Positions 1 to 10,772 of a stretch of 50,128 bases of DNA are shown here, one piece after another. Below the pieces are notes generated by a model that was not told the origin of the DNA, did no database searches, and worked only from the letters and a program-made list of their open reading frames with translations. The stretch covers positions 1 to 50,128 of the forward strand of contig JAMAHW010000148.1 of assembly GCA_023627715.1 (NCBI GenBank), given 5' to 3'. The position numbers and the translations under genes are program-made. How positions within the stretch are numbered: position 1 is the stretch's first letter; each line of letters starts with the position of its first letter. Source of the stretch: Periconia sp. R9002 (taxonomy: Eukaryota; Ascomycota; Dothideomycetes; Pleosporales; Periconiaceae).

Positions 1-700
1 GCTGTGTAGCAGTGGGTTTTTCCGTTTTGGTTTTTGCGGCCCCTAGAAGCCCTCTCGGAACTTCGTTCCTCAAGGCACTTCGTTCCTCAAGGCAAAAGGC
101 TCGTTTAGTCAGCCAACGCGTCTTAGCGTCTCAACCGCTCGACACAGCCATCGTACAATTTCGAGATGCGGTCCCACGCACAGCGATACGCACTTTTGTA
201 ACATACAAACATGCCATTCACGTCACCCTCAAGCTGCGAAGCCCGTCGTTGTCCCTTCCGCTGACCGAACGAAAGATCTGCTTAAGTCGCCACATCCTCA
301 TGCTTCTCGAGCCCACCGGCGCGCCGATTCCTAGATCAAGCAGCAACCGATGTCCGGTCTCGGCTCGTTGAAGGGGGATACAGTTATTTGGTCGGATAGA
401 GTGGGGCGGCACTGGAAATCGAAGCCTGCGCCTTACGGGGCGGGTTTAGTGTCACAGGCAGCATGCCCATCGTCGTAAGCACATACGAAGGTGGAAAGGC
501 CCGACATATTTTGGTGACACAGCTGTAGTACGGTCAAACAACCAACAGCCCTTTACATGAGCACTGCGATATTTTGTGTTGTAGAGATGTGCTAAGTTAG
601 TTGAACTCTGAGGGTTATGTGTTCGAATCGTTTATGCTGGAGTAGAACACAACGTTATTATTTGTCCGCAAACTTTGGCGCAAACAGATCAATTCTCGCT
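1..700. other. left edge, no gene recognised
   Basis: Open frames here are short and match no family I know. The stretch holds a small 17-bp tandem duplication (listed separately). The motif near 629-638 resembles a tRNA T-loop but has no cloverleaf around it. Confidence 0.5.
61..94. repeat. 17-bp tandem duplication
   Basis: The unit cttcgttcctcaaggca occurs twice back to back (61-77 and 78-94) without a mismatch. No function is evident. Confidence 0.85.
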
Positions 701-722
701 GATTCAAGGTAATGCGCGCAGT

Positions 723-1630
723 CTATTTGAAGAACTCATTGACTATATTGCGTTCTTCACCTTCCTTGACTGTGTCGAATACCATCTGGTGGGAAGATCC
801 TCGAGCTACCATTGTCCCTACTAATCCGTGCCCTCCTTTCCTAACAATGACAAGTTGCTCCGCTTGTTCAAACCTCTGCATAGTTCCAATGACAGTCTTA
901 ATACCGAGTGGCGCTGCCTTCACAGCACTAGTACACACCTTCAAACACTGTCTGAGTGCTTCTTCTTGTCCTCGCAGACTTTCCAAAGCCTGTCCCTGTA
1001 GCATCGAGCTTTCGGTGTTTCCCAAAGATTGTACAGTCATCTCCAAGCCTTCTAATTGGCCCGAGATTTTGTCCATTGCTGTCGTGATGTTCCTTTGGAG
1101 GTCATCCAGAACCCGGCGGTCTTGATTTGAAGATGCGCTTTTGTGATAGTAAGCGACGTGTGCATTGGAGTTGTCGGACATAAACCTACCAATTGATCAA
1201 GCTAAGGACAATGTTGATTGGCAGCTTGTGGCTACTCAAGCGGTATCTGAACACCTCGACCGACTTTTCTTCAAAATGAAGCTTGACCCGGTCTCGCTTG
1301 CTCATGTCAGAGTCTATGGAGTGATTCGTCATCTTGTTGAGCTTCTCCAAAAACTCATCACAACCCAGTTTGAGGCCTTGCAGCGAAAGTTTGAAATCTT
1401 GCAAGCATTGCTGCAACGGCTCGGGTAGATCTTCGTCTCTTGTTTTGGCCAGGTTTTTTTTCAACAGATTGCAGGAGTTGCTGCACAATATCGAGTTCTG
1501 TGAGAAGATTGCTCAGGGTCTTCGGGGCATTTTGATGCTTATCCAAGGCTTCATATAGCTTCTTGCTGCTACAGTATGCTGGATCGATGATGACGATTAC
1601 GCTGGGTACGACCCCAACGGCTTCAGCTAT
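723..1630 (-). pseudogene. PigL_N / STAND N-terminal domain protein, broken
   Basis: The translation matches the fungal N-terminal domain of STAND-type proteins (Pfam PigL_N, azaphilone cluster protein L type). It has the opening AEAVGVV..V..IID.AY, the LLTELD segment, LSEPLQQCLQD-like helices and the KISGQLEGL coiled region. A 52-nt intron fits at 1138-1189 (GTAGGT, branch CTTAC, AAAAG) and keeps frame into residues ASSNQDRRVL. Two lesions are visible. The usual start Met before AEAVG reads ATA (codon at 1628-1630), and the frame jumps by one base at an eight-A run on the coding strand (T run at 1454-1461). The family is thought to be a helical N-terminal module of fungal NLR-like proteins or a stand-alone relative. 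An upstream in-frame ATG near 1810 adds an unrelated leader, so a functional start is doubtful. Confidence 0.7.
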
Positions 1631-1995
1631 AGTAGAGAGTGAAAGGATAGCGTATGATGCGTACTGTAACAAGATGACTAGCCTCGTGTAGTAAAAGGAG
1701 TACGCACTGAGTGGGCTGGCCGCTATATATGCAAGTCTCAACTTAGCCAGCTTATGACACGGGCTAGAACTACCTGAGTGATTATCTTTGCGCACTCTAA
1801 TACCTGCCAATCAAAACGCACAAGGTTGAAGTCGCATGGCGGCAAGGCATACCAGCTAAAAAGATCTGCACTACAATGCACCAATAGCAAGCGGGCCTTC
1901 ACTCTACCTCCGCCACCTCATTGTCGGAGCATTAGGTTGTGAGGTAATTATAGAGCAACGGCTTCCTTTAGGGATACTCTAAGCCTCTTTAACAA

Positions 1996-2309
1996 ACCAT
2001 TAGCTAAACTCGCACTACCACACTAACGGTCAATGCTGAAGATGAGAGACCAAAATCTACATAGGAATACTTCAAGTACTATTGATTCATATCCTGCGAG
2101 TGAAGAGCTGATTTCCTCTTCGTTGTTGCGTTGTGGTGTTTAGAAGTCGAGTGGTTTTGGCTGCAAGAATGGCGCAAAGCCGTTTTGAATTTCGACGACA
2201 GAGCTAAGCCGATTGTGGATTTCGATGACAACGCTAAACTAGGTCGGGATCTCTATAACATTAAGCCCCTTTCCCTGCATTCCACCTCATCCTGCACTCT
2301 CCTAAGCTG
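1996..2309 (+). repeat. dispersed repeat, copy 1 (two internal units)
   Basis: This block aligns by eye over almost its whole length with 42637-42983 in the same orientation. Shared landmarks are ccattagc, gtggttttggctgcaagaatggcg, and gggatctctataacattaagcccc near the end. A subrepeat of about 31 bp (ttcgacgacagagctaagccgat and its variants) is present in two units here and three in the other copy. The other copy sits just upstream of an AT-hook gene; here the downstream gene is missing. The block may therefore be a 5' region or terminal part of a mobile unit. Confidence 0.8.
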
Positions 2310-2445
2310 GAGATGTTGACAGTGCTACCGCTGATAGCGCTTATTGCTCGTGAAGATCATTCTTTATGGAGCGCTGATTTGCACACGAACGCATCATCTG
2401 TAGAATACCGAATAAGCATATTCAAAGCTATGGATTTCCATGCTG

Positions 2446-2505
2446 ATGGAAAACCATGGCGTGGAAAACCATGGCGTGGAAAATCATGGCGTGGAAAACC
2501 ATAAT
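2446..2505 (+). repeat. 15-bp minisatellite, four units
   Basis: Four consecutive units of gtggaaaaccatggc (2446-2460, 2461-2475, 2476-2490, 2491-2505), with one C-to-T change in unit three and a diverged end in unit four. In one frame they read Gly-Lys-Pro-Trp-Arg repeats, but no coding context supports that. Confidence 0.85.
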
Positions 2506-3839
2506 GGTGGATTCTCCACATACAGCCACATCACGCTAAGCCGCAGTATGACGGTAATCGCTCAATGCGCACAGACGAAAGACATGCAAGTGATTTACGT
2601 CTAAGATACACAACAATGCTGTTGCGTATCGTGGTTGCCATTGATCTGATCCATACGTGTTGACTTTCTACACATCATCCTATTAGTCGTGCGGTGATAA
2701 GCACCACCAAGTCAGCCTCTACCAAGCAATAGAGCAAAGAAGATAAGAATCCGTCCTTGCACTTAGTATCACTATAAGCGTTTCAGCAGCACCGGGTACT
2801 GTCGGGTAGCGTCGGAAGAAGAACTTGACGGGTCTTCAGCATCATTGGCAGCAATTCAGCGATACTAGGTCGTATGCATCGGAATGGCACATGCATCAGA
2901 AGCTCAAAGAGCCAAAACTACGAATTGCACCAACACCCAACCGCCCAAGGCGCGCGCTTATGTAATGCAAGTACAGCTCCGAGTCTCCGCCGCGACAGCG
3001 ACTCCTAAACTGCTTACACTGGCAGGCTCATCTATTGATCGATCTGCGCGGGCAATATGCAGCACCAATTCAACAGCCCGCTCCATTGCCGTGCAAGGTT
3101 CGGTCATTTTATGATACGCTTCTGCTTACCCGACGAGGCATAAGCCAAGGTAAGGCCTGATGTACTTAGCTGCACAGGCCATTCTTGTGAAGCGAAAGTT
3201 GGCGACGGTACTTACGATACTAAACATAATCCTAAGTACAATACGGATGATTACAAACCCGAATTGAAATTTCTAGGCTATGACCACCTAGATCTGAGTA
3301 AGAACCCGAGTTCGGTGAGAGAGGCAATTATGAATGTTATAGATGTTGGTTGTTTACTAGTGCTGCGATATGACTCCGAGTAGTGAGGATTGCGGACATT
3401 TAGTCATAAAAAATAGTTATACGATGAAAATGCTTCTAAGACTACCTTTCGTAGAAATCTCCTATGTGTAAGTACCATCAGCTCTGAATGGAAAGAGCTG
3501 CTTCACTAACAGTTACTATAAGTAGGCTAATAAAAAGGGCAATCCGTTCGACAACTCTCTCCCGTACTGCTAATTAGAACGAATTTAATCTCTCGTCAAT
3601 GACCTGTGTGCTAGTTATCTATTACCAAAGCTGTCACACGCTTTACCGGGTTTTTAGATAGACAGCCATCGTTAGCGAAGATAAGGAGAGTAAAATTTAC
3701 AAAAAGATAAGTATACATTCTATAAGAGGCATCTACAGAGAAAGCGTGGCTGTGCTCATTATTGTTCTATAGCTTATATATATCTCGTTAAGCGCTTCAG
3801 TAAGCGAGATATAATTGCATCTATGTCTTAGGGTGGTCT

Positions 3840-4430
3840 CGCCGCCTTTAGACCCATTAAGAAGGCTTTCTTACGCGTGACGTGTACTATTAGTTATGGG
3901 ATAAGCCTCTTAGGCTTCCTGACGTAGACGAGATGGCCAAAGAATATTAGAAAGAGATGTTGTATAAGGGGTGCCCCCTTAATTTTCACTCTAGGCGTCT
4001 GGAAAGACTAGTTTCTACTATACTACCGTAAAGACAATTGTGAATGGTATCTAAAAAGGTTGGATCCCCCAGGACAACAAATAGATCGTGTACGGCCACC
4101 TCGCCCAGTCCCTCAGATACAGATTAACCACAAACATCGATGACGAATTGCTGTGCGTCGCATCAGTAATCAGGTCCAACGTGAAGAACTATTCTAAGCT
4201 AGAGGTAGAGAACAGCCCACAGCGTACGGCTGAGCTGCGCATAAAGGCCTTCCTAGAGGAAATTAGTCGTTTCTGCTAGGGATTCATCTTTAATAATTAT
4301 AAGCGTTTAACGATCCCTAGGTTCTAGTAGGCTCCCGTTTCCCTTCTTAGCCATCGTACCTCTAGCCTCAGCGACCTTAAAGATTCTAAAGACTCTAAGA
4401 TTAAGGACTATAGCAACTTAAACCTAAATA
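3840..4430 (+). pseudogene. heterokaryon-incompatibility (HET) protein remnant
   Basis: The frame through 4088-4430 reads like the part of a HET protein downstream of its domain: HLAQSLRYR.TT..DDELLC (cf. the R-T/S-T-x-x-x-D-E-x-L-C block of HET proteins), then KAFLEEI.RF, GFIFNNYKRL and APVSLLSHRTSS. Nonsense codons interrupt it at 4277-4279 and twice in a row near 4327-4332, where Arg-Trp would be expected before APVSLL. Upstream to about 3840 only weak, stop-ridden similarity can be followed. The surrounding DNA is rich in TA steps, as left by repeat-induced point mutation. The intact HET gene at 10.8 kb is a distant relative and not an obvious source copy. Confidence 0.65.
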
Positions 4431-5246
4431 ATATATACGTAGAAGTCAGCTCTTTGAATGTAAAAGGTTATAGCCAGAATCGTGAATCCTTTGATTCGCA
4501 GGTACCGATCGGCGTGGCGACGCGGCATAAATCCTCTTTTCATTACCGCCATAAGGCTGAATACGACCTATGAGCGTAATCCTAGGCTCTTAGGCTTGGA
4601 TACTACCATACACGAGTATTAGTAGCAAAACTAGCTTCGTGCTGGAGCTATAGTAGAAGATGCTAATTATGCGGCAAAAAACGCCCCCACTTGTCAGGCG
4701 CAACGGCGATGATGAGATTGGTAATTTTACTAAACGTGGCGGTTAGGCGGTAGAGAAAGACCTCTCGCATCTACTTCCTAGAGTATAGGACAAATATCTA
4801 GTTGTTGGAGAAAATTTATTGTCTAGAAGTCTAAGTACATATAATTTCCTCGCCACGGTGTGATGTTCGCTACGCCGTAAGGGATGTTAAGTAGTCATGT
4901 GAGATTTTGGTCTCTCGTGTTCTCCGCGTTGAGCGTTGGTGTGGTAGGGGGAGTTTGGCTAATGGTCTCCCTGCTAACGGAATCAGAGCATTGGCCCACT
5001 TCTGACCAGGTTCAAGTGGCAAACCGAGAAATTGTGGTCACATATGTGCAAATACGATATGATTTGATGCATTGCTGTAGAAAAATACTTGAGTAAATTT
5101 TCCAAGGCTATTACGATAAGCTACGCCAAACATTTCTTGCCATATTCTCCGTTTCCGAAACTGTGCGGCGACCTCACCCACTGATGAACATCCACTCGGC
5201 AGTTTGCACTAAGTATTTATTCTGAACAGGGACTTCGAATTTTGTC
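4431..5246. other. decayed DNA after the HET remnant
   Basis: Scattered fragments in the HET frame (for example around 4680-4740) suggest the pseudogene once extended further, but stops are dense and no motif is secure. A 70-codon frame at 4884-5096 has a hydrophobic stretch but no recognised family. Confidence 0.4.
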
Positions 5247-7181
5247 TCATGGTCTTTCAAACTCCATATAACGCTCGCAACCTGTGTGCGTGAAAGCGCA
5301 TCTGATATCGAATTCTTCCTTCGAGGTTTCGTCCGTGACGCGTAGCGGCCAAGGTTTGGTGATAGTGTGCTCTCGTTTAATCCTCATTCCATACTTATTT
5401 GTAAGTCTGTGCATTTGAACATCCTCCAAGAAGGTTTCAAATGCCTTGTCAAGGTCGCCAAACATGGTATAACAAGATGAAATCCGAATCATCTCCGGGC
5501 TGTTCATTGCATGTGTACCGCCCGCTATCATGGACATGAGTGACATTGGTGTTGTGGGTATGAATCTCTGCATCAGTGCACGAGACTCACGGAAGCGCTG
5601 TTGGTCACTTTCTTCATTATGATAATATACTTCCCCAACAGCGTTAGCAAAGAGCATTAACAGTGTTGCATATGGATTGAAACTTTTCGATTGGAGAAGT
5701 GGGCCAAATGTAGAGAGAATTTTGTCGGGACCAACGTATCCGCGATCGCAGATATTTGAGACCTGCACTCATACGAGCTGTTATTATGGGCTTGATTGCA
5801 AGGCCGAAGGGAGCTTGGCATACCTCGATGCGGTCGAACGGGGATTCCATGTTGAGATAGCTCGGAAGCTCGCGGGCGTCAACATTGAAGAGCGACAAAT
5901 GAATATTCGTGTCTTTGATACGCTTGCAGAAACGTAAGAACATATCTCTCAGAAAGAAGAAGAAACTGCCCATAACGTCATTAGAGGCTTTTGGTGCAAA
6001 TTTGATGAACTCGTTGTAGTCCCAGCCTTCAAGTGGGCTCGCATCGTCTTGCATAGGCCAGATGTGATCTTTGTCGTAGAATGTACTACGCTGGTCAGCT
6101 GGCAGATGAACGCGAAAAGATGGTGAGAGGAAAGGTGCTCACGGATTAGGTGTGTCAAAATCCTTTCTTGATGCTCCATGCGGCAAAAGAATGCCGTCTT
6201 CGCGAAAGGTGACCGTTGCGACTCGCATTGGAGGAGGCTGATTGCATAATGCGCGATGCAGATAATCAACTCTCTCTGGAGCTAGCATCACGCGACGGCG
6301 GATTACTTGCGCGTCCTCTCGTGTCAAATTTCGGGGCACACGTAAAGTTTCCTTTAGGTCGTCCCACTGGTGCTTCTTCAATACTAACCGCAGGGTTCTT
6401 ATCCCGAAAAAGAAGGTTTTTGCCTGCAAAGAAGTCGGCGGCTTATACTTGATCTTCTCACAGACTTCTTCTACGCGTCTCAATACCACATGCTGAAGAG
6501 CATCCAGCATGACAAACGGTATCAGTGCCGAATACCATACATGGATCATTATCGCGGCCGCCTCGTTGGGTTCCAGGCTCAAAGCAACGAATAGAAGGAT
6601 AGTGTTGCGCGCAGCAACTGTGAAATTAATATCGTTAATCACGAGCGCGCATCGACGGTCATATCCTTCTGGAATACCTTCCACGATAGATTTCACGACA
6701 TTTCGAATATCTCCCGACGCAGCAAAAAGTAGATTTGTATCTCGATGGGCAGTCTTGGCGCCTTGGTTGTATTCTGCATTCAGCAAGTTCACGGCTGGCA
6801 TATTTCCCCAAAGGTACTGGTTCACGCCGAAGTTCGATGAAATAGCGTTATCGGAGACCCAGCTTGGAGCACGGTGTTGTTTAATCCAATCTGGGATGTA
6901 CTTGCTCTTCATAAGGTCGGACTTGCAGATCTTCCGGTGTAGGGACCAGTTCATGGCTTGGCACTCTTTCGAGCAATACTTTATCACGTCAGACTTATTA
7001 TGAATATATCGATACTGAACCAACGCGAAGATATTACCTGAACCAATCGGCAGGAACCACAGACGAGACTGGCTGTTTCGTCGCATGGCGATCCATTGTC
7101 AGTGTTTCGTGCAGTGTTTGCACAGAGTGCAGGATACAAAAAGGCCGCAATGGAACGCTGGGTTGATGGTGTAAGGCTCAT
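5247..7181 (-). CDS. MYND zinc-finger, DUF4470 protein (4 exons)
   Basis: Four exons, 7038-7181, 6143-6978, 5824-6085 and 5247-5762, join in frame to 585 codons. Introns are 59, 57 and 61 nt. The first two have CTGAC branch sites, and the donors are GTAATA, GTGAGC and GTATGC. Splicing the first intron restores the MYND finger exactly: CGSCRLVQ joins YCSKECQAMNW, then H and C. A DUF4470-like segment follows (LLFAASGDIRNVVKSI, CALVINDINFTVAARN), then a long helical C-terminal half (GWDYNEFIKFAPKA, ICDRGYVGP, NPYATLLMLFANA, MSLMSMIAGGTHAMNSPE). MYND fingers bind proline-rich partners; the function of the fungal DUF4470 family is unknown. The start at 7181 gives MSLTPSTQRS and a compact finger; an in-frame non-ATG extension to 7298 is less likely. 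No lesion is seen. Confidence 0.88.
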
Positions 7182-8345
7182 GCTAGCTGTTGAAAGGGGT
7201 GTAGCGTTAAGTTGCTGAGGCCTCAGATTGCTGTAACAACTGGGAAAGCCGAATGTTATCAATTGAATCGTGAATAGCACAGAATATGCCAGCTGCAAGA
7301 TGTATTTGTACTTTTATGCGCAAGTCAATCCTGTCCAGGAACGAAGGCTTACGTATAGGACAGCTTTGTGTCGCTTGGTTATTGGACTATTGTAAAGTTG
7401 CTGTTACACAACATAAGTACTGTAACGTAGTTACAAGAAGTCTTTCGCCAAGTGTGTCCTGCTTCTAGGCGAGAATCGATAGTCAGCGTCGCGACCCGGT
7501 CGGTACTTCTGTGTTGCGCACCTGCTTCTTTTGGCTAGCGATGAACTTTTACTTATCTACGTAAATTACTATGCAGTAAATTACGCTTCTTATTAATGTA
7601 CGTGGCTGTGCGCAATCCACAACCTACGTAAGGAAGACTGGCATGATAAAAGTTAGCAAGGCTCACAGCGGCAAGCGTGGTAATGATAGGCCAAGCTTGA
7701 TAGAACTTGAGCGCAGTTGTACGACAACTACAACCTGGGGTAAGGAAATAAGAGGAGAGCTTCTTGCTTTTGTAATAATTTTCAGACATATTGCTAGATG
7801 GACTATACTTGTATTTACTAACTTAGTGTTAGGCAGCTCTTACTTTTTACAACTATTAACCTCTATATATGGGGTCACGGCTTACTCTAGCGTTAGAACA
7901 AGACCCAGTTTAACTTCTTAACTAACTTAGCTCATTTTCCCTCTGGAAAATTGCCTCGCATCTAAATTTAAGTTCATTGTCCGTAATATCTGTTCTGATC
8001 GTCCAAGAAACTCACTTTCGACCCGCTACTAGATTTCCTTAGGCCACTATTTGTTCTCACTGCAATGCGACAGATTGGCATGTGCGACAAACGGACAAAT
8101 CAGTGGCACCGTCTGCATTGTTACATATCTCAGCGCATGTGCCATGCAGAATGGCAGCGTCTACGCCTACACGATAGCGAGCAGCTTCAGCCGCACCGCA
8201 AAGCAGGTAACAAGGCTGAACAGCAACAGGCTAGTTTGCTAGCTGCCAAAGAGTTAAAACCCCAGGCCTCCCACACCCACAGGCCTAGCTCTGTAACGAT
8301 TTTCTCTTCTCTCTCTCCTTTCCGTTTTTCATGTAGCGATTGAAA
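7182..8345. other. intergenic, no gene recognised
   Basis: Open frames at 7553-7921 and 8051-8343 show no known motif. Just before the PFS start lies a pyrimidine-rich tract (about 8300-8330, ttctcttctctctctcctttcc), typical of fungal promoters. The string cccggtcggtactt (7496-7509) recurs at about 41419-41432 and may be a scrap of a dispersed repeat. Confidence 0.4.
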
Positions 8346-8720
8346 ATGCCGCGAGAGCTACCCCGCAACGAGTACACCGTCGGGTGGGTGTGCGCCCTCC
8401 CGGTCGAGTTTGCAGCAGCACAGGAGATGCTTGACGAAGAGCACGCCGACCTGCAGCACGAGCCCGACGACAACGACGAGAACACGTACGCCCTGGGGTC
8501 GATAAGCGGCCACAACGTCGCCATCGTATGCCTGCCGACTAGCCGCATCGGTAATAACCCAGCAGCAGCGGCAGCGATGTAGACGCGATATTTAAGGGAA
8601 TTCACTTCGGCATCGGCGGAGGTGTCCCCAGCGCGGAGGCGGACGTCCGACTCGGAGATGTGGTAGGTAGCCACGTGGTAGCTAGCCGGATAAGACGTTC
8701 AACAGGGTGGTGCAACACGG
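8346..8720 (+). pseudogene. nucleoside-phosphorylase-like (PFS) N-terminal fragment, broken
   Basis: The reading MPRELPRNEYTVGWVCALPV is the standard opening of the fungal PNP_UDP (PFS) domain, which sits at the N-terminus of many fungal NACHT/NB-ARC-ankyrin NLR proteins. GHNVAIVCLPTSRIGNN follows. The frame then stops at 8580-8582. In the next frame FGIGGGVPS.EADVRLGDVV (about 8606-8670) is the glycine-rich phosphate/nucleoside site, so one or two bases were lost or gained near 8580. Similarity fades after TGWCNTGT near 8720, and no C-terminal half or downstream NLR domain is present. The start codon and promoter-like pyrimidine tract are preserved. This was probably an NLR-type self/nonself gene, now a remnant. 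Confidence 0.75.
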
Positions 8721-8970
8721 GAACAATACCTCATCAGGAAATCGGTGCGCATTGTGACAACGCATTCCAGGAACGCCATGCGTTCCGAGTTGTCATCCTA
8801 CAAGTAGAGGTAAAAACGCAATCAATTCCCAGGCTAATCTAACCTGCAAACCTTATTTGACCTGACCTCGGATAACTTTGTTGGCGTTATACCTTTTTAG
8901 GGCAAGGTCAAGCCAAGCGCGCTTATTTCAAGTTAACTTGACCTGCAACTTCCTAAGTACAGCCACATCA

Positions 8971-9545
8971 ATGACCGAACCATTCATGATCAACGCGGGC
9001 GGCCGCTCATTCACTACACTCAAGTCTACACTCGAACAGTCACCATTCTTAAAGGCAATGCTCTCGAAGGAGTGGGCTGGCCACATTTGTGACGTTAACG
9101 GGGTGCCTTTCGTCGATCGAAGTCCCCTCCTATTCGAACATATTCTAAACTTCTTACGAAGCTCCGTACCTCCCATTTTCTGGACTCGGACGGATGGCTT
9201 TGATCTGTCTTTATATGCGAGCTTAGCCCATGAAGCCGGCTATCTCGAACTAGACACACTCGCTACTTGGATCCGAAACGAGCGGTACATCTACACAATC
9301 CGGATTACTTCATCTATAAAGGTGGTACCATTGAGGGACTGCGATCCTGTAAAGTGGCATTCGGGCAACATTGAACAAGAATTCGAACCTGGGACTGTAT
9401 CTACTGTGTCTAAATCCGGCAAGTCTACCACTGTGTGCAAACGACTCTTCCTGTGGAAAAGTCAATTGGAACTTCCGGTTAGTAATCATGTGTTTACCTT
9501 CACGTGTGTCTTGACTAATACATGCTGTTATAGGGAAGCCTCTGA
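8971..9545 (+). CDS. BTB/POZ protein, K-channel T1 (KCTD-like) type
   Basis: The protein opens MTEPFMINAGGRSFTTLKST, the signature of the T1-type BTB fold (xxNVGGxxFxTxxxTL). SPFLKAMLSKEW, a D-x-N-G-x-x-F-x-D-R-x-P-x-x-F-E-H-I-L-x-F-L-R stretch and a cap helix (YASLAHEAGYLELDTLATW) follow. Such domains oligomerise and often act as cullin adaptors; fungal members are uncharacterised. An intron at 9478-9533 (GTTAGT, branch TGACTAATAC, TAG; 56 nt) is well supported. Splicing it gives a stop three codons later, for 172 residues. If it is retained, the frame runs on to 9699 with unconvincing sequence. Start 8971 is chosen because it directly precedes the conserved block; the upstream in-frame stretch is not conserved-looking. 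Confidence 0.7.
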
Positions 9546-10772
9546 CTTAATCAATGCACATAAGGCACTCCAAGGTGATTTTAGAAGTTCTTTCTTGGAG
9601 ATTTACTTGGCCTCTTTACTGGCACTCCTCGGCAATCGCCCATCTCTAAGATATATGCGCAATCGCACCCAGCCCTCATGCTGTTTTCTCGGCGCCTGAT
9701 TCGCCCGCTTGGATCGTAGGCCCTTGTGCCTTACGCTAGCGCCTCGCCTCACTAGAAGTATGCCGCTGCAACAGCCTGCGCCCTCAAGTGTAAGTACTAG
9801 ATACGCATACTAGGCTGTAATACATTTGAAATATAGCTAAGCAGCCGCAGCGTTAGGCAGCTGCACGTCCAGCAGCTTACCGGTAACGGATTATATAAGC
9901 GATACTGTTATGAAACGATCGTAGTGAAAGGTAATCTTATTCACTATTGCCACCACCGGCGGTGAGGGCGGCTGACCTGCTCCGGCCAGGACCTTTTGCC
10001 TTGGAGGCGATTCCTCTCTAGCGGCGTAGAGTCGTATACTGTGTTGAATGCGAGGCTGCGACGAAATAGGTAGCAGGCGAAGCTAGGGGCCCTAGGTCAA
10101 CTCGCGGCTAGCTCAAGATCGACAGCGGGAGCCAATGCGTTAGAGGGGCAAGCGAGCACAACCGGACCTGTCACTAGTTAGGTGAGTTCTAAGCAAGGGG
10201 GTGTACGTGATTTAGGCATATGGTGGAAATATAGGGTGTGAATTGAGTTGCGGTGATCGATGTTGGGGATTTATTGAGTTGGGTTAGGGTATAGAGATAA
10301 AGAAGCGGGGAGGTGGGTGGTCTGTGTGGGTAGGAAGAGTTGGTGGGCTATAAGTGTGGTGAGTTTCAGAGGTGTGTATAGTTTGGGGTAGGTGGGAGGA
10401 GGTAGCGTAGTGTGAGTCTGGGGTTAGATTATGTGCTGTGCTGCGCTATCCAGTAAGGGAGTGTGCAAAGTTGGTTGTATAATCTGTTCGTTGTATCGTC
10501 TACCTATCAGCATCTGAATGCCAAGCAGATGACGAGTTAATTTCAGGCTTTAGTTTCAGCCTTGCAGCCTCCACCCTGAGCCGTACAACCCGAACCTATA
10601 CCACATGCAGAAACTAAGCCACGGTGACACGCAAGCTAGAAAATAAACTTCTGTCACCGTTGCTAAAGCTATATAGCTCCCTATCGATCTTCCAACTCTT
10701 TTCTTTCAGCTCCCTGTGCCATGCATATACTATGCCCACACTTTTCCCAGCAAGGTGCTCCATTAGTACCTC
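9546..10772. other. intergenic with a G/T-rich tract
   Basis: No gene is recognised. From about 10190 to 10440 the plus strand is strikingly G- and T-rich and C-poor, with many GG/GGG runs (for example gggttaggg near 10273-10281). The last 150 bases before the HET start contain tatata and pyrimidine-rich blocks (10670-10715) suitable for a promoter. Confidence 0.45.

Larger units (their letters stand above)
1631..3839. other. gene-poor stretch with a dispersed repeat and a minisatellite
   Basis: No protein family is recognisable. The stretch contains a copy of a repeat also present at 42.6 kb and a four-unit minisatellite (both listed separately). The longest open frame after them (2884-3114) has no known motif. 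From about 3230 onward the sequence becomes TA-rich. Confidence 0.5.

Noticed and set aside
590..650. tRNA-like string tgttcgaatcg
   Set aside because: Only the T-loop resembles a tRNA; no acceptor or anticodon stems pair around it.
2446..2505. GKPWR peptide repeats as a repeat-protein gene
   Set aside because: Four units only, no start context or flanking coding signal; treated as a minisatellite.
3780..3815. Imperfect hairpin tatatctcgtta...taagcgagatata as a terminator or transposon end
   Set aside because: One-base mismatch, short, and placed in decayed TA-rich DNA; chance is likely.
10270..10285. Telomere-like gggttaggg
   Set aside because: Only about one and a half units within a generally G/T-rich tract; no array anywhere in the window.
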